Shown here: piece by piece, positions 16,809-25,976 of the stretch | Layout of the letters: each line of letters starts with the position of its first letter | How positions within the stretch are numbered: position 1 is the stretch's first letter | Assembly: GCF_010894405.1 (NCBI RefSeq) | Contig: NZ_JAAIYA010000007.1 | Location: 186,001-250,000 of the forward strand | Origin: Pyxidicoccus caerfyrddinensis | Lineage (GTDB): Bacteria > Myxococcota > Myxococcia > Myxococcales > Myxococcaceae | Reading direction: 5' to 3' | Length of the DNA stretch: 64,000 nucleotides | Position numbers and translations under genes: made by a program | Notes under the pieces: model-generated | Told to the model about the DNA's origin: nothing | Databases searched by the model: none | The model's input: the letters and a program-made list of their open reading frames with translations, nothing else

Positions 16809-17081
16809 ATGCCCGCGCCGTCCGTCATCGACATCCTCCGCCACATCGCGCGCGAGGAGCCGTTGCCGTCGACGGTGCGCGCCTTCCGCGGCGTCACCCG
16901 CGAGCACCTCGGGCAGCTCCTCGAGGAGGTCGCCGGGCGCCTGGCCGAAGCCGCGGTGCTCGCGCCGGAGGCGCGCGAGAATTCCCCTGCCCAGCCCGCG
17001 CCTCGGGACGCCGCCGTGCCGCTGGAAGGCCGGGGTGAGCCCCGTCCCCGTGCCGCGCGCGCCGAGCGCCGGGGCGGCTGA
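16809..17081 (+). CDS. Small orphan helical protein, possible truncated gene
   Basis: 90 residues from ATG 16809, 20 bases after the zinc-ribbon gene. Residues 1-50 form a compact helical domain (VIDILRHIAREEPLPSTVRA, then a helix ending VAGRLAEA). The tail is Pro/Ala/Arg-rich. The helical part resembles, from memory, an N-terminal extension on some myxobacterial RNase HI proteins, but no RNase H domain follows before rnpB. It could be a stand-alone domain or a remnant. Confidence 0.5.
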   Translation: MPAPSVIDILRHIAREEPLPSTVRAFRGVTREHLGQLLEEVAGRLAEAAVLAPEARENSPAQPAPRDAAVPLEGRGEPRPRAARAERRGG

Positions 17082-17132
17082 GCCGCGCTCCCTGACTCCC
17101 GACAGCTGCTGACGGGCCCCCGCCCCCCGGAG

Positions 17133-17159
17133 TGGACCTGCGCCGTCCGCCTGTTGTAA
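17133..17159 (+). promoter_or_regulatory. Candidate rnpB promoter
   Basis: TGGACC (17133-17138) and TTGTAA (17154-17159) with a 15-base spacer. The expected start, about seven bases on, coincides with the 5' end of the P1 helix. Confidence 0.35.
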
Positions 17160-17167
17160 GGGCACGG

Positions 17168-17572
<405 letters not shown>

Positions 17573-17609
17573 TTCTCCCCTGCAAGCCACTCCGTCGCGA
17601 GGCGCGCCG

Positions 17610-18167
17610 TCAGCGCGCCACGGGCACCTGCCCCAGCAGGATGCGGTCCCTACCGTCGTTGCGGACGGCATCCGGGTTGGTGAGCCGCAGACGCGAGTCC
17701 GTGCGCGGCTCCCACAGGCCCAGCCAGATGTTGAGCGCGCGCGGACCGGCGCCGGCCGGCACGTAGATGGCGAACTCGTCCTTCACCGTCTCGCCGGGCT
17801 TCCACTGCGACGTCGCGTAGAGGCCACCCGCGGGCTTGTGGTCCACGTTCATGCGCTCCATGCGCCCCTCGGCGTCCTCGACGTGGACGAAGACGAGGTA
17901 GTCCTCCTCGAGGGGCTGGAGCACCTTGAAGTAGAGCGTCACCTTGGCCTGCTCCCCCGGGGTGAGCCGGCCGGGCTGCACGGTGGCGCCGACCAGCTCC
18001 ACCTTGCCGCCGAGGTTGGCGCCGTTGCGCAGGGACAGGGGCGGCACCTGGGCGACGGTGGCCGCGCGGCGCTCCTGCGGGCTGGCGCCGCCGGGCGCCT
18101 CGACGATGCAGGCGGGGCCCAGGAGGAGGACCGACGGAAGCAGGACACTGGAGAGCTTGAGGCGCAT
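17610..18167 (-). CDS. Lipoprotein with beta-sandwich domain
   Basis: 185 residues with a lipoprotein signal (LLLGPAC, Cys20). The mature part has an all-beta pattern (LTPGEQAKVTLYFKVLQPL, DYLVFVHVEDAEGR) like an immunoglobulin-type fold. Many myxobacterial lipoproteins of this style exist; function unknown. The gene is divergent from ftsY. Confidence 0.7.
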   Translation of the reverse strand: MRLKLSSVLLPSVLLLGPACIVEAPGGASPQERRAATVAQVPPLSLRNGANLGGKVELVGATVQPGRLTPGEQAKVTLYFKVLQPLEEDYLVFVHVEDAEGRMERMNVDHKPAGGLYATSQWKPGETVKDEFAIYVPAGAGPRALNIWLGLWEPRTDSRLRLTNPDAVRNDGRDRILLGQVPVAR

Positions 18168-18236
18168 GGCCTCGGGTTTCTACCCGGCCACGGGCGCTGC
18201 ATCCACTTGCGCGTTGGTGTATGCGAGGCCGCGCAC

Positions 18237-19799
18237 ATGAAGACGCCCAACGCCCTCGACGCCCTGGCCGCGCAGGTGCCGCCCGCCCCCTCCCCCGCTC
18301 CCACTCCGGGCGGGGGCACCACGCAGCCGGGCACCGGCACGCCCCCGACTGAGGGCTTCCCCATAGGCGATGCCGTCGGCATTGGCGCCGCGGGCCTCTT
18401 CGTCCTGCTGATGGTGCTGGCCGCGCGGAAGATGTTCTTCCGCAAGCGCGCGCCGGAAGCGAAGAAGCCCACCGCCGTCCCCGGAGAGAAGCCCGCCCTG
18501 CCGGCGGAGCGGCCCCAGCTCCGGGTGGAGCTGCCGCCCTCGCAGGCGGAGGCCGCCCGGCTGCGCGAGGCGGAGGAGGCGCATGAGCGCGCCGCCACCC
18601 TGGCCCGCCAGCGCGAGGAGGCCGCCCGCGCCGCCCGCACCACCACGGACACCGCCGAGCGCGCCCGGCTGGAGGCGCAGGCCCGGGACCTCAAGGAGCG
18701 CGAGGAGGAGGAGAAGCGCGCCGAGTACCGCGCGAAGAAGGCCGCCGACGACGAGGCCCGTGAGCGGCGCAAGCGCGAGCAGGCCGAGGCGCAGCGGCTC
18801 GTGGAGGAGGAGCGCGCCCGCGAGGCCGCCGCCGTCGAGGAGGCCCGCCGCGCCGAGGAGGCCGCCGCGCGCGCCAAGGTGGAGGCCGAGGCCGGCCGCA
18901 CGCTGGCGCAGGGCCTGGACAAGACGAAGAGCCAGGGCTTCATGGCCCGGCTCAACGGGCTGTTCGGCCAGCAGCGCCAGGTGGACGAGTCCGTGCTGGC
19001 GGAGCTGGAGGAAATCCTCTTCACGGCGGACATCGGCGTGCGCACCGCCAACCACCTGGTGGAGGTGGCGCGCGAGAAGCTCAAGCGCAACGAGCTGAAG
19101 GACCCGGAGCGCATCAAGGCCCTCATCCGCGACGAGGTGGCCCGCATCTGCGACTTGCCAGTGCCGCGCTCGCTGGAAGGCGGAGGCCCCCCGCACGTCG
19201 TCATGGTGGTGGGCGTCAACGGCGCAGGGAAGACCACCACCATCGGCAAGCTGGCGGCGAAGCTCACCGGCCAGGGCAAGAAGGTGGTGCTCGCCGCGGG
19301 AGACACCTTCCGCGCCGCCGCTACCGAGCAGCTCGACGTGTGGGCGGACCGCGCGAAGGCCCAGCTGGTGAAGGGCGCGGAGGGCGGAGACCCCAGCTCG
19401 GTCATCTTCGACGCCATCAAGAAGGCGAAGGACGAGGGCGCGGACGTCGTCATCGCCGACACGGCGGGCCGGCTCCACACCAAGGCGCCGCTCATGGAAG
19501 AGCTGAAGAAGGTCAAGCGCGTCATGGACAAGGCGCAGCCCGGCGCACCGCACGAGGTGCTGCTGGTGCTGGACTCCACCAACGGCCAGAACGCGATTCA
19601 GCAGGCCAAGCAGTTCCACGAGGCCGTGGGCGTCACCGCGATTGCGCTCACGAAGCTGGACGGCACCGCGAAGGGCGGCGTCATCATCGGCATCTGCGAC
19701 GAGCTGAAGCTGCCCGTCGTCTGGGTGGGCGTGGGCGAGAAGATCGCCGACCTGCGCCGCTTCGAGCCGCGCGAGTTCGTCCAGGCCCTCTTCGACTGA
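18237..19799 (+). CDS. ftsY: Signal recognition particle receptor FtsY
   Basis: 520 residues from ATG 18237. It is the membrane receptor for SRP in co-translational targeting. A Pro/Thr/Gly-rich N-terminus precedes a TM helix (about 43-67, GDAVGIGAAGLFVLLMVLA), a long charged helix (about 90-225), then the N domain and the GTPase (NG) domain with P-loop GVNGAGKTTT near residue 325, DTAGR, and TKLDGTAKGG. E. coli FtsY has no such TM helix, so membrane attachment here is by an integral anchor. Confidence 0.95.
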   Translation: MKTPNALDALAAQVPPAPSPAPTPGGGTTQPGTGTPPTEGFPIGDAVGIGAAGLFVLLMVLAARKMFFRKRAPEAKKPTAVPGEKPALPAERPQLRVELPPSQAEAARLREAEEAHERAATLARQREEAARAARTTTDTAERARLEAQARDLKEREEEEKRAEYRAKKAADDEARERRKREQAEAQRLVEEERAREAAAVEEARRAEEAAARAKVEAEAGRTLAQGLDKTKSQGFMARLNGLFGQQRQVDESVLAELEEILFTADIGVRTANHLVEVAREKLKRNELKDPERIKALIRDEVARICDLPVPRSLEGGGPPHVVMVVGVNGAGKTTTIGKLAAKLTGQGKKVVLAAGDTFRAAATEQLDVWADRAKAQLVKGAEGGDPSSVIFDAIKKAKDEGADVVIADTAGRLHTKAPLMEELKKVKRVMDKAQPGAPHEVLLVLDSTNGQNAIQQAKQFHEAVGVTAIALTKLDGTAKGGVIIGICDELKLPVVWVGVGEKIADLRRFEPREFVQALFD

Positions 19800-19808
19800 C
19801 GGCCGGGC

Positions 19809-21659
19809 TCACTCCCCCAGCAGGCCCGGCATCAGCTGCTCCAACAGCTGCTTCGACGCCGGGTCCAGCTCCATACCCTGCAAGTCCCCCAGGTCCCCGA
19901 GCCCCTGGGCGCCCAGCATCGACGCCAGGTCGGCCTTGCCCAGGTCCTCGTCGCCGTGCGCCTCCAGCCACCAGCGCACGCGCAGGGCCTCCAGTCGCTT
20001 CGCGTGGGCGGGACTCGCCTTCGCCAGCTCGCGGGTGAAGCCGTCCCCGCCGGCCCACTTGAAGCGGTACGTGTCCACGTACGCGCGCAGCGCCTGGAGG
20101 AAGGCCGCGTCCCCCACGAGCTGCCGCGAGGCCTGGTGCAGCAGCGGCGCCTTGCCGTAGACGAGCGCGCCGTACTCGAACTCGTCCGCGAAGTCGCCCG
20201 TGGGCCGGTCCGCGCGGCCGTCCTTCCCGCCCGACAACCGGTACAGGTGGTACGACGACACCAGCGCTTCCTTCCGCTGCGCGTCCGCCGCTCCCTTGCC
20301 GTGCTTCCATTCGACGTAGAGGAGCGCGGTGTACTGGGCCAGCGACTCGTCCACGACGGGCATGTGGATGGGGTCCGAGCCCACGAGGCCGGCGAAGTAC
20401 TGGTGCGCCACCTCGTGCGCCACGGTGAACTCCAGCGTGCGCTCCAGCACCTCGCCCAGGTGCGCCATGACGGGGTTGCCGCCCTGCCCCATCGCCCCCA
20501 GCAGCTCCTCGAGCCCCTCCATCCCCTGGAGGCCGGCCAGCGCCTCGGTCGGGTCCGCGGAGCCGCGGTACAGCGACGTGGCCACCGTGACGAGCCCGGG
20601 GAACTCCATGCCGCCCGCGCCGCCGGACAGGGGCGCCTCCACCACGCGGAAGTGCGTGTAGGGCAGCGGCCCCAGGCGCCGCTCGTACTCCTCCAGCATC
20701 GCGCTGGCGTACTTCAGCACGCGCTCGCCCGCGGCCTTGTCCCGCGCCGCGTAGTGGCTCTCCACGGTGACGCCGCCCACCGTGGCCGTGGAGCTCTCGT
20801 AGCCCCTCGACACGAGGATGGGGAAGTCGCGCACCGCGGCCGCCGCGAAGGCGAAGCGCATCCGGCCGTTGCGCTCGGGAACCTCGCCCATGGGCGCGCC
20901 CGTGGCGTGCACCGTCCAGCCCGAGGGCACGGTGATGGTGGCCAGCACGTGCGCCGGCTCATACAGCGCCAGGTCGCCAATGCCCTGCGGCCCGTCCCAG
21001 GGGCGCCCCACGGCGTCCGTCGGCGGCACCTGGGGCACCACCCCCACCAGGCTGAGGAAGTCCTCCGTGGCGGAGAAGGCGCCGTGGTCTCCGCCACCGC
21101 CTCGCGAGCCTCCGCCCAGCAGCCCCGACAGCATCCCTCCGCCTCCCGCCGCGGCCTGGGGCACCGTGGCCTTCACCGCCACGTCCACCACCGCCGCCGC
21201 GCCGACAGGGACCGGCTCCTCCAGCGGCACGCGGTACAGCGTGGGCTCCGGCCGCTCCAGCTTCACCGGCCGCCCGCCGACCTTCGCCCCGGACAGCGTC
21301 ACCCGGCGCCCCTGGGCGTTGGGCGTCAGCCGCAGGTACAGCTCCGTGAGGGGCGTCTCGCGAGCCAGGACCTCCACCTGCACCCGGCCTGTCACCTCGC
21401 GTGCGGCCGGGTCCACGTCCAGTTGCACCCGGTAGCGCGGCAGCTCGTCCAGTGGCCCCAGTGCCTTCGTCGCCCTCGCGCGCTCGGAGGGCTTGAGGTG
21501 CTGGAGGCAGAGCTGCACCTCGGGGGAGAAGGCCGGGGAGGCCGGGGGCACCGGGGGCGCTGGGGATGCCGGAGGCGCTGGAGCCGGAGGCGGACCGCTC
21601 CAGGCGGGGACACCGGAGAGCACGCCCCACAACAGGCACCCGCGCAGGAAGGTCCGCAT
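19809..21659 (-). CDS. M1-family zinc aminopeptidase-like protein, exported
   Basis: 616 residues from ATG 21659; an in-frame ATG three codons upstream (21668) is an alternative. A signal peptide (MRTFLRGCLLWGVLSGVPAW) is followed by a Pro/Ala linker. The metal site HEVAH with Glu 18 residues later (ESLAQY) and the motif GGMEFPG place it in the gluzincin M1 clan. A Gly-rich insertion (about residue 200) interrupts the N-terminal beta domain. Substrate unknown; the C-terminal helical half is short. Converges with ftsY. Confidence 0.85.
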   Translation of the reverse strand: MRTFLRGCLLWGVLSGVPAWSGPPPAPAPPASPAPPVPPASPAFSPEVQLCLQHLKPSERARATKALGPLDELPRYRVQLDVDPAAREVTGRVQVEVLARETPLTELYLRLTPNAQGRRVTLSGAKVGGRPVKLERPEPTLYRVPLEEPVPVGAAAVVDVAVKATVPQAAAGGGGMLSGLLGGGSRGGGGDHGAFSATEDFLSLVGVVPQVPPTDAVGRPWDGPQGIGDLALYEPAHVLATITVPSGWTVHATGAPMGEVPERNGRMRFAFAAAAVRDFPILVSRGYESSTATVGGVTVESHYAARDKAAGERVLKYASAMLEEYERRLGPLPYTHFRVVEAPLSGGAGGMEFPGLVTVATSLYRGSADPTEALAGLQGMEGLEELLGAMGQGGNPVMAHLGEVLERTLEFTVAHEVAHQYFAGLVGSDPIHMPVVDESLAQYTALLYVEWKHGKGAADAQRKEALVSSYHLYRLSGGKDGRADRPTGDFADEFEYGALVYGKAPLLHQASRQLVGDAAFLQALRAYVDTYRFKWAGGDGFTRELAKASPAHAKRLEALRVRWWLEAHGDEDLGKADLASMLGAQGLGDLGDLQGMELDPASKQLLEQLMPGLLGE

Positions 21660-21712
21660 GGGAGCCATGCTAATTGACCGGGTCCACCACTGCTCGTCTA
21701 GCCTGGAGGTCC

Positions 21713-22306
21713 ATGCACTCTCGAACGCTCGTCCTGGCTGCCGCCTGGGGGCTGGTGGCCTGTGCGCGGCACGTCCCCGCCACCCCCACTTCCGCACCTG
21801 CGGCTCCCCGCTCCTTACGGCTCCTGCTGGACACTCCCGCGCAGGAGACGGAGCTGCTCACGAAGCTGCGCGACGACGTGGAAATCGACACCTCCGAGGG
21901 CGAGCGCACGCCGCACGTCGTGACGACGGGGCAGACGCCCGTGCTGCGGCTGGAGGGAAGCCGGGCCCGCCTCTACGGCGACGCCCGGGGCACCCTGGGC
22001 ATCTCCGTGGACAACTTCCTGCTGGTGGAGGTGCTGGACGCGAAGGGCAAGCTGCTGCGCAGCGCCGTGGTGGGCTTCACCGAGGGCGTCCACATGGGCA
22101 AGGAGCAGGTGGACAGCCTGGGGCGCCGCGCCTTCAGCTTCGAGCCCGGCGAGGTGGACCTCACGAACCTGCTGCCCGAGTCCGAGCCCTTCCAGGTCCG
22201 CGCCACCGCGCTGGACTACTGGGGCGTGGGCCGGGTGAGCGACGTGTACCTCGTGCTCGCCCCGGATTCGCGCTCGTCCGCCGACGACGACCTGCGCGGA
22301 CAGTGA
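21713..22306 (+). CDS. Lipoprotein of unknown function
   Basis: 197 residues from ATG 21713, which has CTGGAGG upstream. Lipobox LVACA with Cys15. The mature part is predicted beta-rich with no recognised domain; the C-terminus is acidic. It is divergent from the M1 peptidase gene with a short intergenic gap. Confidence 0.7.
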   Translation: MHSRTLVLAAAWGLVACARHVPATPTSAPAAPRSLRLLLDTPAQETELLTKLRDDVEIDTSEGERTPHVVTTGQTPVLRLEGSRARLYGDARGTLGISVDNFLLVEVLDAKGKLLRSAVVGFTEGVHMGKEQVDSLGRRAFSFEPGEVDLTNLLPESEPFQVRATALDYWGVGRVSDVYLVLAPDSRSSADDDLRGQ

Positions 22307-22317
22307 GCCGTGCGCCG

Positions 22318-22342
22318 CGCCCGCCTTCGAGCAAGGCGGGCG
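22318..22342. terminator. Stem-loop between convergent genes
   Basis: Perfect 10-bp stem CGCCCGCCTT / AAGGCGGGCG with a five-base loop, between the stops at 22306 and 22364. No T tract on either strand. Confidence 0.6.
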
Positions 22343-22363
22343 GGACGGCGAATCAGCAGCGCA

Positions 22364-23449
22364 TCAGAAGTGGAAGGCGTTGGCGGGAATGCGCAGAGCG
22401 CCTCCCGAGCCGCCACCGCGCACCGGGCGCGCGCCGCCCAGCACGGCATCGCAGTCGCCGCCGCACACGTCCCTGGAGTTCAGGGCAGGAGCGGTGTTGC
22501 CCTGCGTGGCCATCACCGCGCCCACCGTGCCCGCGGCCACCACCGCGCCGACGCCGGCCCACACGTACCAGCGGCCGTACCAGGGCTTGCCGGAGCTCAC
22601 CTCCGTGTCGGGCTCCGTCGTGTCCGTGAGCGACAGGCCGGGCGACGTCTCCTCCGGCGTGCGCGACGGCTCCAGCGTCGGCTTCTTCGGCGAGTCCGCG
22701 CTGGCCACCGACGAGTCCACCAGCGGCCGCAGCGTGCCCTCCACCGCGTAGCTCCGGCCGGCGAAGACGGTGATGTTGTGCACGTCGGGCTTGAAGCCCG
22801 GGGCCCGGAACTCAATCTCGCGCGAGCCCGGCTTGAGCAGCACATTGCCCTGCGGCACCGGTCCCACCTCGTCGCCGTCCACCACCACCACCGCCTCGGC
22901 CACGTCCGCGGTGAGCGTGGCGAAGCCCATGGTGGCATCCAGCGACACGGACACCTCCTGCTGCGAGCCCTCCTTGACGTCGATGCGCCGCGTGTAGTCG
23001 GCGAAGCCCGGCTTGCGGACCACCAGCAGGTGCTCGCCCGGCGTCACCGTCACGGGCATGGGGGCGGCGCTCAGCGTGCCGGCGTCCTTGCCGTCCACCT
23101 GCAGCTTCGCCCCGCGCACGCCGCCCGAAATCCGCACCATCATCTCCGTCTTCCGGGGCGACAGCGGCGCGAGAATGTCGTCGTCTTCCACCACGGGCTC
23201 CACCGGCTTCTTGCCCGCCTTGCCTCGCGCCGTCGCGCCGCTCTTCGTCTTCGCCGGCTTCTTCGTCACCTTCGCGGGCTTCTCGCGCGGCGTCTTCTTG
23301 CGCACCACCTTCGTCTTCCCGGCCTTCGTCTTGGAAGACTTCGACTGCGGGGTGAGGGGAGCGAGGAGGTCATCGTCCTGCGCGAACGCGGAGGACGGCG
23401 CCGCCAGGACGGTCACCAGGGCGAAGAGGACGAGGCGGTGAGGGCTCAT
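22364..23449 (-). CDS. PEGA-domain protein with C-terminal TM helix
   Basis: 361 residues. A signal peptide (residues 1-23, ending SAFA-Q) is followed by a Lys/Thr-rich basic region (about 35-85) and two PEGA-type repeats (about 103-175 and 176-245; PGEHLLVVRKPGFADY and PGSREIEFRAPGFKPD). A TM segment lies near residue 300 (YVWAGVGAVVAAGTVGAVMA). The last 35 residues contain two Cys. PEGA domains bind surface structures or polysaccharide; role unknown. Confidence 0.75.
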   Translation of the reverse strand: MSPHRLVLFALVTVLAAPSSAFAQDDDLLAPLTPQSKSSKTKAGKTKVVRKKTPREKPAKVTKKPAKTKSGATARGKAGKKPVEPVVEDDDILAPLSPRKTEMMVRISGGVRGAKLQVDGKDAGTLSAAPMPVTVTPGEHLLVVRKPGFADYTRRIDVKEGSQQEVSVSLDATMGFATLTADVAEAVVVVDGDEVGPVPQGNVLLKPGSREIEFRAPGFKPDVHNITVFAGRSYAVEGTLRPLVDSSVASADSPKKPTLEPSRTPEETSPGLSLTDTTEPDTEVSSGKPWYGRWYVWAGVGAVVAAGTVGAVMATQGNTAPALNSRDVCGGDCDAVLGGARPVRGGGSGGALRIPANAFHF

Positions 23450-23532
23450 GACGGATCGAAGGTTAGAGAGTCATCCCTGGGGAATCAAACAGAGTCCCGC
23501 CCGCCGTGCCGTTGGGCGAATATCCGCGCCCC

Positions 23533-24057
23533 ATGCACCGCGCCCTGTCCTCCCTGGCATTCGGCCTCAGTGTTCTCTCCCTTACGGCGTGCCCCGCCAA
23601 GACGCCTCCGCGCACGGAGGTGCAGGTCCCACCTCCCCCTCCCGTGCGCGTGCCTCCAGGCTGTGAGAGCAGCCAGGCAGGCGAGTACTTCCACGCCGAG
23701 AATCCCGCCTTCCGCTACCACGGCGAGGACGACGGCGGCACCCTGTCGCTCTCCGTGGTGCGCGCCCACGGAGATGGCGGCACCGACGCGCCGGATGCGA
23801 GCACCGCCACCATCGTCCTGCAGCGCACCCCGGACGGCTTCGTGGGCCAGACGCACGCCACGGGCTTCGCCGGCTCCGGCGCGCCCTGCCCCGTCGTCTT
23901 CCCCACCGAAGTCGAAGCGTGCGCCGACGCGGGCCTCACGCTGCGCTCGGCGGCCAGCACCTCCATCGACGAGGGCTGCCGCGCCGCGCCCTCCGGCGCG
24001 CCCACCGTGCGGCTGCGGCAGGTGCTCCTGCGCGGCGAGCCGGACGCGGGTACCTGA
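23533..24057 (+). CDS. Lipoprotein of unknown function
   Basis: 174 residues from ATG 23533. Lipobox LTAC, then a Pro-rich linker and a small beta domain with six Cys in the mature part, probably disulfide-bonded. No known family. The longer GTG-initiated frame at 23506 would spoil the signal peptide. Confidence 0.65.
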   Translation: MHRALSSLAFGLSVLSLTACPAKTPPRTEVQVPPPPPVRVPPGCESSQAGEYFHAENPAFRYHGEDDGGTLSLSVVRAHGDGGTDAPDASTATIVLQRTPDGFVGQTHATGFAGSGAPCPVVFPTEVEACADAGLTLRSAASTSIDEGCRAAPSGAPTVRLRQVLLRGEPDAGT

Positions 24058-24065
24058 AACGACAA

Positions 24066-24096
24066 AGGGGTGAGGCCCGCGATGGACCCCACCCCT
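24066..24096. terminator. Stem-loop between convergent genes
   Basis: AGGGGTG (24066-24072) pairs with CACCCCT (24090-24096) across a 17-base loop, between stops at 24057 and 24122. Confidence 0.5.
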
Positions 24097-24121
24097 CTCG
24101 CTTCCCCGAAGGGAGTGTCGC

Positions 24122-25651
24122 TCAGGCCGCGCGGCGCGGCTGCTCGCCGGCGGCGTTCACCGCCGGAGCGGCGTCCGTCAGCTTGAGCTTGCCGGACAGC
24201 CCCAGGCCCTGCAGCAGGCTGGAGACGCCGACGTACAGGAAGCCCGCCTGGAACAGGATGATGAAGGGCACCGACGTGTAGATGCGCGCGTCGATGGCGA
24301 ACCACAGCGCGCCCGTGAAGTAGGCCGCGAAGAGCAGCTCCACCACCGGCATCAGCGTCTTGCTGCCGCGGTACGTCTTCTTCACCGCGACGACCTTCTT
24401 GCCCTCGGCGCCCGTCTTCGGCGTGCGCGCGAAGCCGGACTGCTGGTTGAGCAGCGCTTCCAGCACCGCCTTCGCGTTGTTGATGGCCAGGCCGATGCCC
24501 AGGCTCATCAGGAAGGGCAGGTACTTCACCCGCGCCCACCCATTCACGCCCATCTCCCGCTGCGCGGCCACGTAGAACACGCAGACGCTGGCGGTGGCGC
24601 TGATGAAGAAGGGCAGGTCCAGGAACAGCGTGCCGTACAGGCCGTGCTGGAAGCGCACCACCATGCTGATGGGCATCAGCACGGACAGCAGCACCATCAG
24701 CAGATAGGCCATGTTGTTGGTGAGGTGGAAGAAGGCCTCCCGCTTCACCGCCATGGGCAAATCGCTCTTCAGGATGGTGGGCAGCAGCTTCTTCGCCGTC
24801 TGGATGGAGCCCTTCGCCCAGCGGTGCTGCTGGCTCTTGAAGGCGTTCATGTCCACCGGCACCTCGGCCGGGGAGATGACCTCGGGCAGGAAGATGAACT
24901 GCCAGCCCTTGAGTTGGGCGCGGTAGCTCAGGTCCAGGTCCTCGGTGAGCGTGTCGTGCTGCCAGCCGCCCGCGTCGGAGATGGTGCCGCGGCGCCAGAT
25001 GCCCGCCGTGCCATTGAAGTTGAAGAAGCAGCCAGAGCGGTTGCGGGCGGTGTGCTCGATGATGAAGTGCCCGTCCAGGAAGATGCTCTGCGCCTGCGTC
25101 AGGATGGAGAAGTCACGGTTGAGGTGACCCCAGCGCACCTGAACCATGCCCACCTTGTCGTCCGCGAAGAACGGCACCGTGCGCAGCAGGAAGTCCGGGC
25201 TGGGCACGAAGTCCGCGTCGAACACCGCGACGAACTCACCGCGCGCCAGCTTCAGGCCGTTCTCCAGCGCGCCCGCCTTGAAGCCCTGGCGGTTGGTGCG
25301 GTGGATGTAGACGATGTCGTGGCCCTTCTGCTTGTGACGCTCCACGCACGCGCGGGCGATGCCACACGTCTCGTCCGTCGAGTCGTCCAGGACCTGGATT
25401 TCCAGCAGCTCGCGCGGGTAGTCGATGCGGCACACCGACTCGACCAGGCGCTCCACCACGTACATCTCGTTGAAGATGGGCAGCTGGATGGTTACGCGTG
25501 GGAGCGCCTTGAGAGGGCCCTTCGGCGTCGGCAGCTTGAACTTGTGCCGGTAGTACAGGAACGCCATCCGGTACCTGTGCGAGCCGTAGACCGCCAGCAC
25601 GCACAGGACGCTGAAATAGACGCCCAGGAAGATGATCTCGACGGTGGTCAT
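24122..25651 (-). CDS. Membrane glycosyltransferase family 2, cellulose-synthase-like
   Basis: 509 residues. An N-terminal TM helix (about 5-24) precedes a GT2 catalytic domain (about 50-300) with DDSTD, FDADF, TED and QQHRW, i.e. the D, DxD, TED, QxxRW set of processive CESA-like synthases. Four or five TM helices follow (about 315-490). It polymerises or adds a sugar at the inner face of the membrane; product unknown. It has its own strong promoter with a nested palindrome upstream. Confidence 0.87.
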   Translation of the reverse strand: MTTVEIIFLGVYFSVLCVLAVYGSHRYRMAFLYYRHKFKLPTPKGPLKALPRVTIQLPIFNEMYVVERLVESVCRIDYPRELLEIQVLDDSTDETCGIARACVERHKQKGHDIVYIHRTNRQGFKAGALENGLKLARGEFVAVFDADFVPSPDFLLRTVPFFADDKVGMVQVRWGHLNRDFSILTQAQSIFLDGHFIIEHTARNRSGCFFNFNGTAGIWRRGTISDAGGWQHDTLTEDLDLSYRAQLKGWQFIFLPEVISPAEVPVDMNAFKSQQHRWAKGSIQTAKKLLPTILKSDLPMAVKREAFFHLTNNMAYLLMVLLSVLMPISMVVRFQHGLYGTLFLDLPFFISATASVCVFYVAAQREMGVNGWARVKYLPFLMSLGIGLAINNAKAVLEALLNQQSGFARTPKTGAEGKKVVAVKKTYRGSKTLMPVVELLFAAYFTGALWFAIDARIYTSVPFIILFQAGFLYVGVSSLLQGLGLSGKLKLTDAAPAVNAAGEQPRRAA

Positions 25652-25976
25652 CGGTGACGCTCAGCCCCTCCCGCTCGGCCCCCGTGGCCCGCGGTCCTTC
25701 TCTGCGCGGCGGCACCGACACCCTTCTCACGCTGACCGCCGCCAGATGGGTCTGGTGAGCCCCCGCTCCGTATGTGCCCGAAAAGACGAGGTTTTAGCCT
25801 TCCGGGAGTGATCGGCGCCGGACAATAGGGACGCGTCAAGGTCGTGTCAAACTATTCCCCGGATTTGAACGTTCCGTTCACGGGGAACTGACACCCTGCG
25901 TCACAGTCGTCTCGGAGGTCTGTCGGGGCCGGCGCCGGGGCTGAGGCGGCGCCGGTGAGAGGGCCAACCCGCAGGG
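25652..25976 (-). promoter_or_regulatory. Regulatory region of the glycosyltransferase gene
   Basis: 325 bases without a gene. On the minus strand, TTGACA (25850-25845) and TATTGT (25827-25822) are spaced by 17, a near-consensus sigma-70 promoter. It leaves a leader of about 165 bases. An imperfect nested palindrome covers 25844-25894. Confidence 0.7.
25844..25894. repeat. Nested palindrome overlapping the -35 box
   Basis: Three arm pairs are nested: GTGTCA/TGACAC, TTCCCCG/CGGGGAA and TGAACG/CGTTCA (three-base loop), giving 19 pairs with small bulges. The outer arm overlaps the TTGACA box of the glycosyltransferase promoter. Confidence 0.75.
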
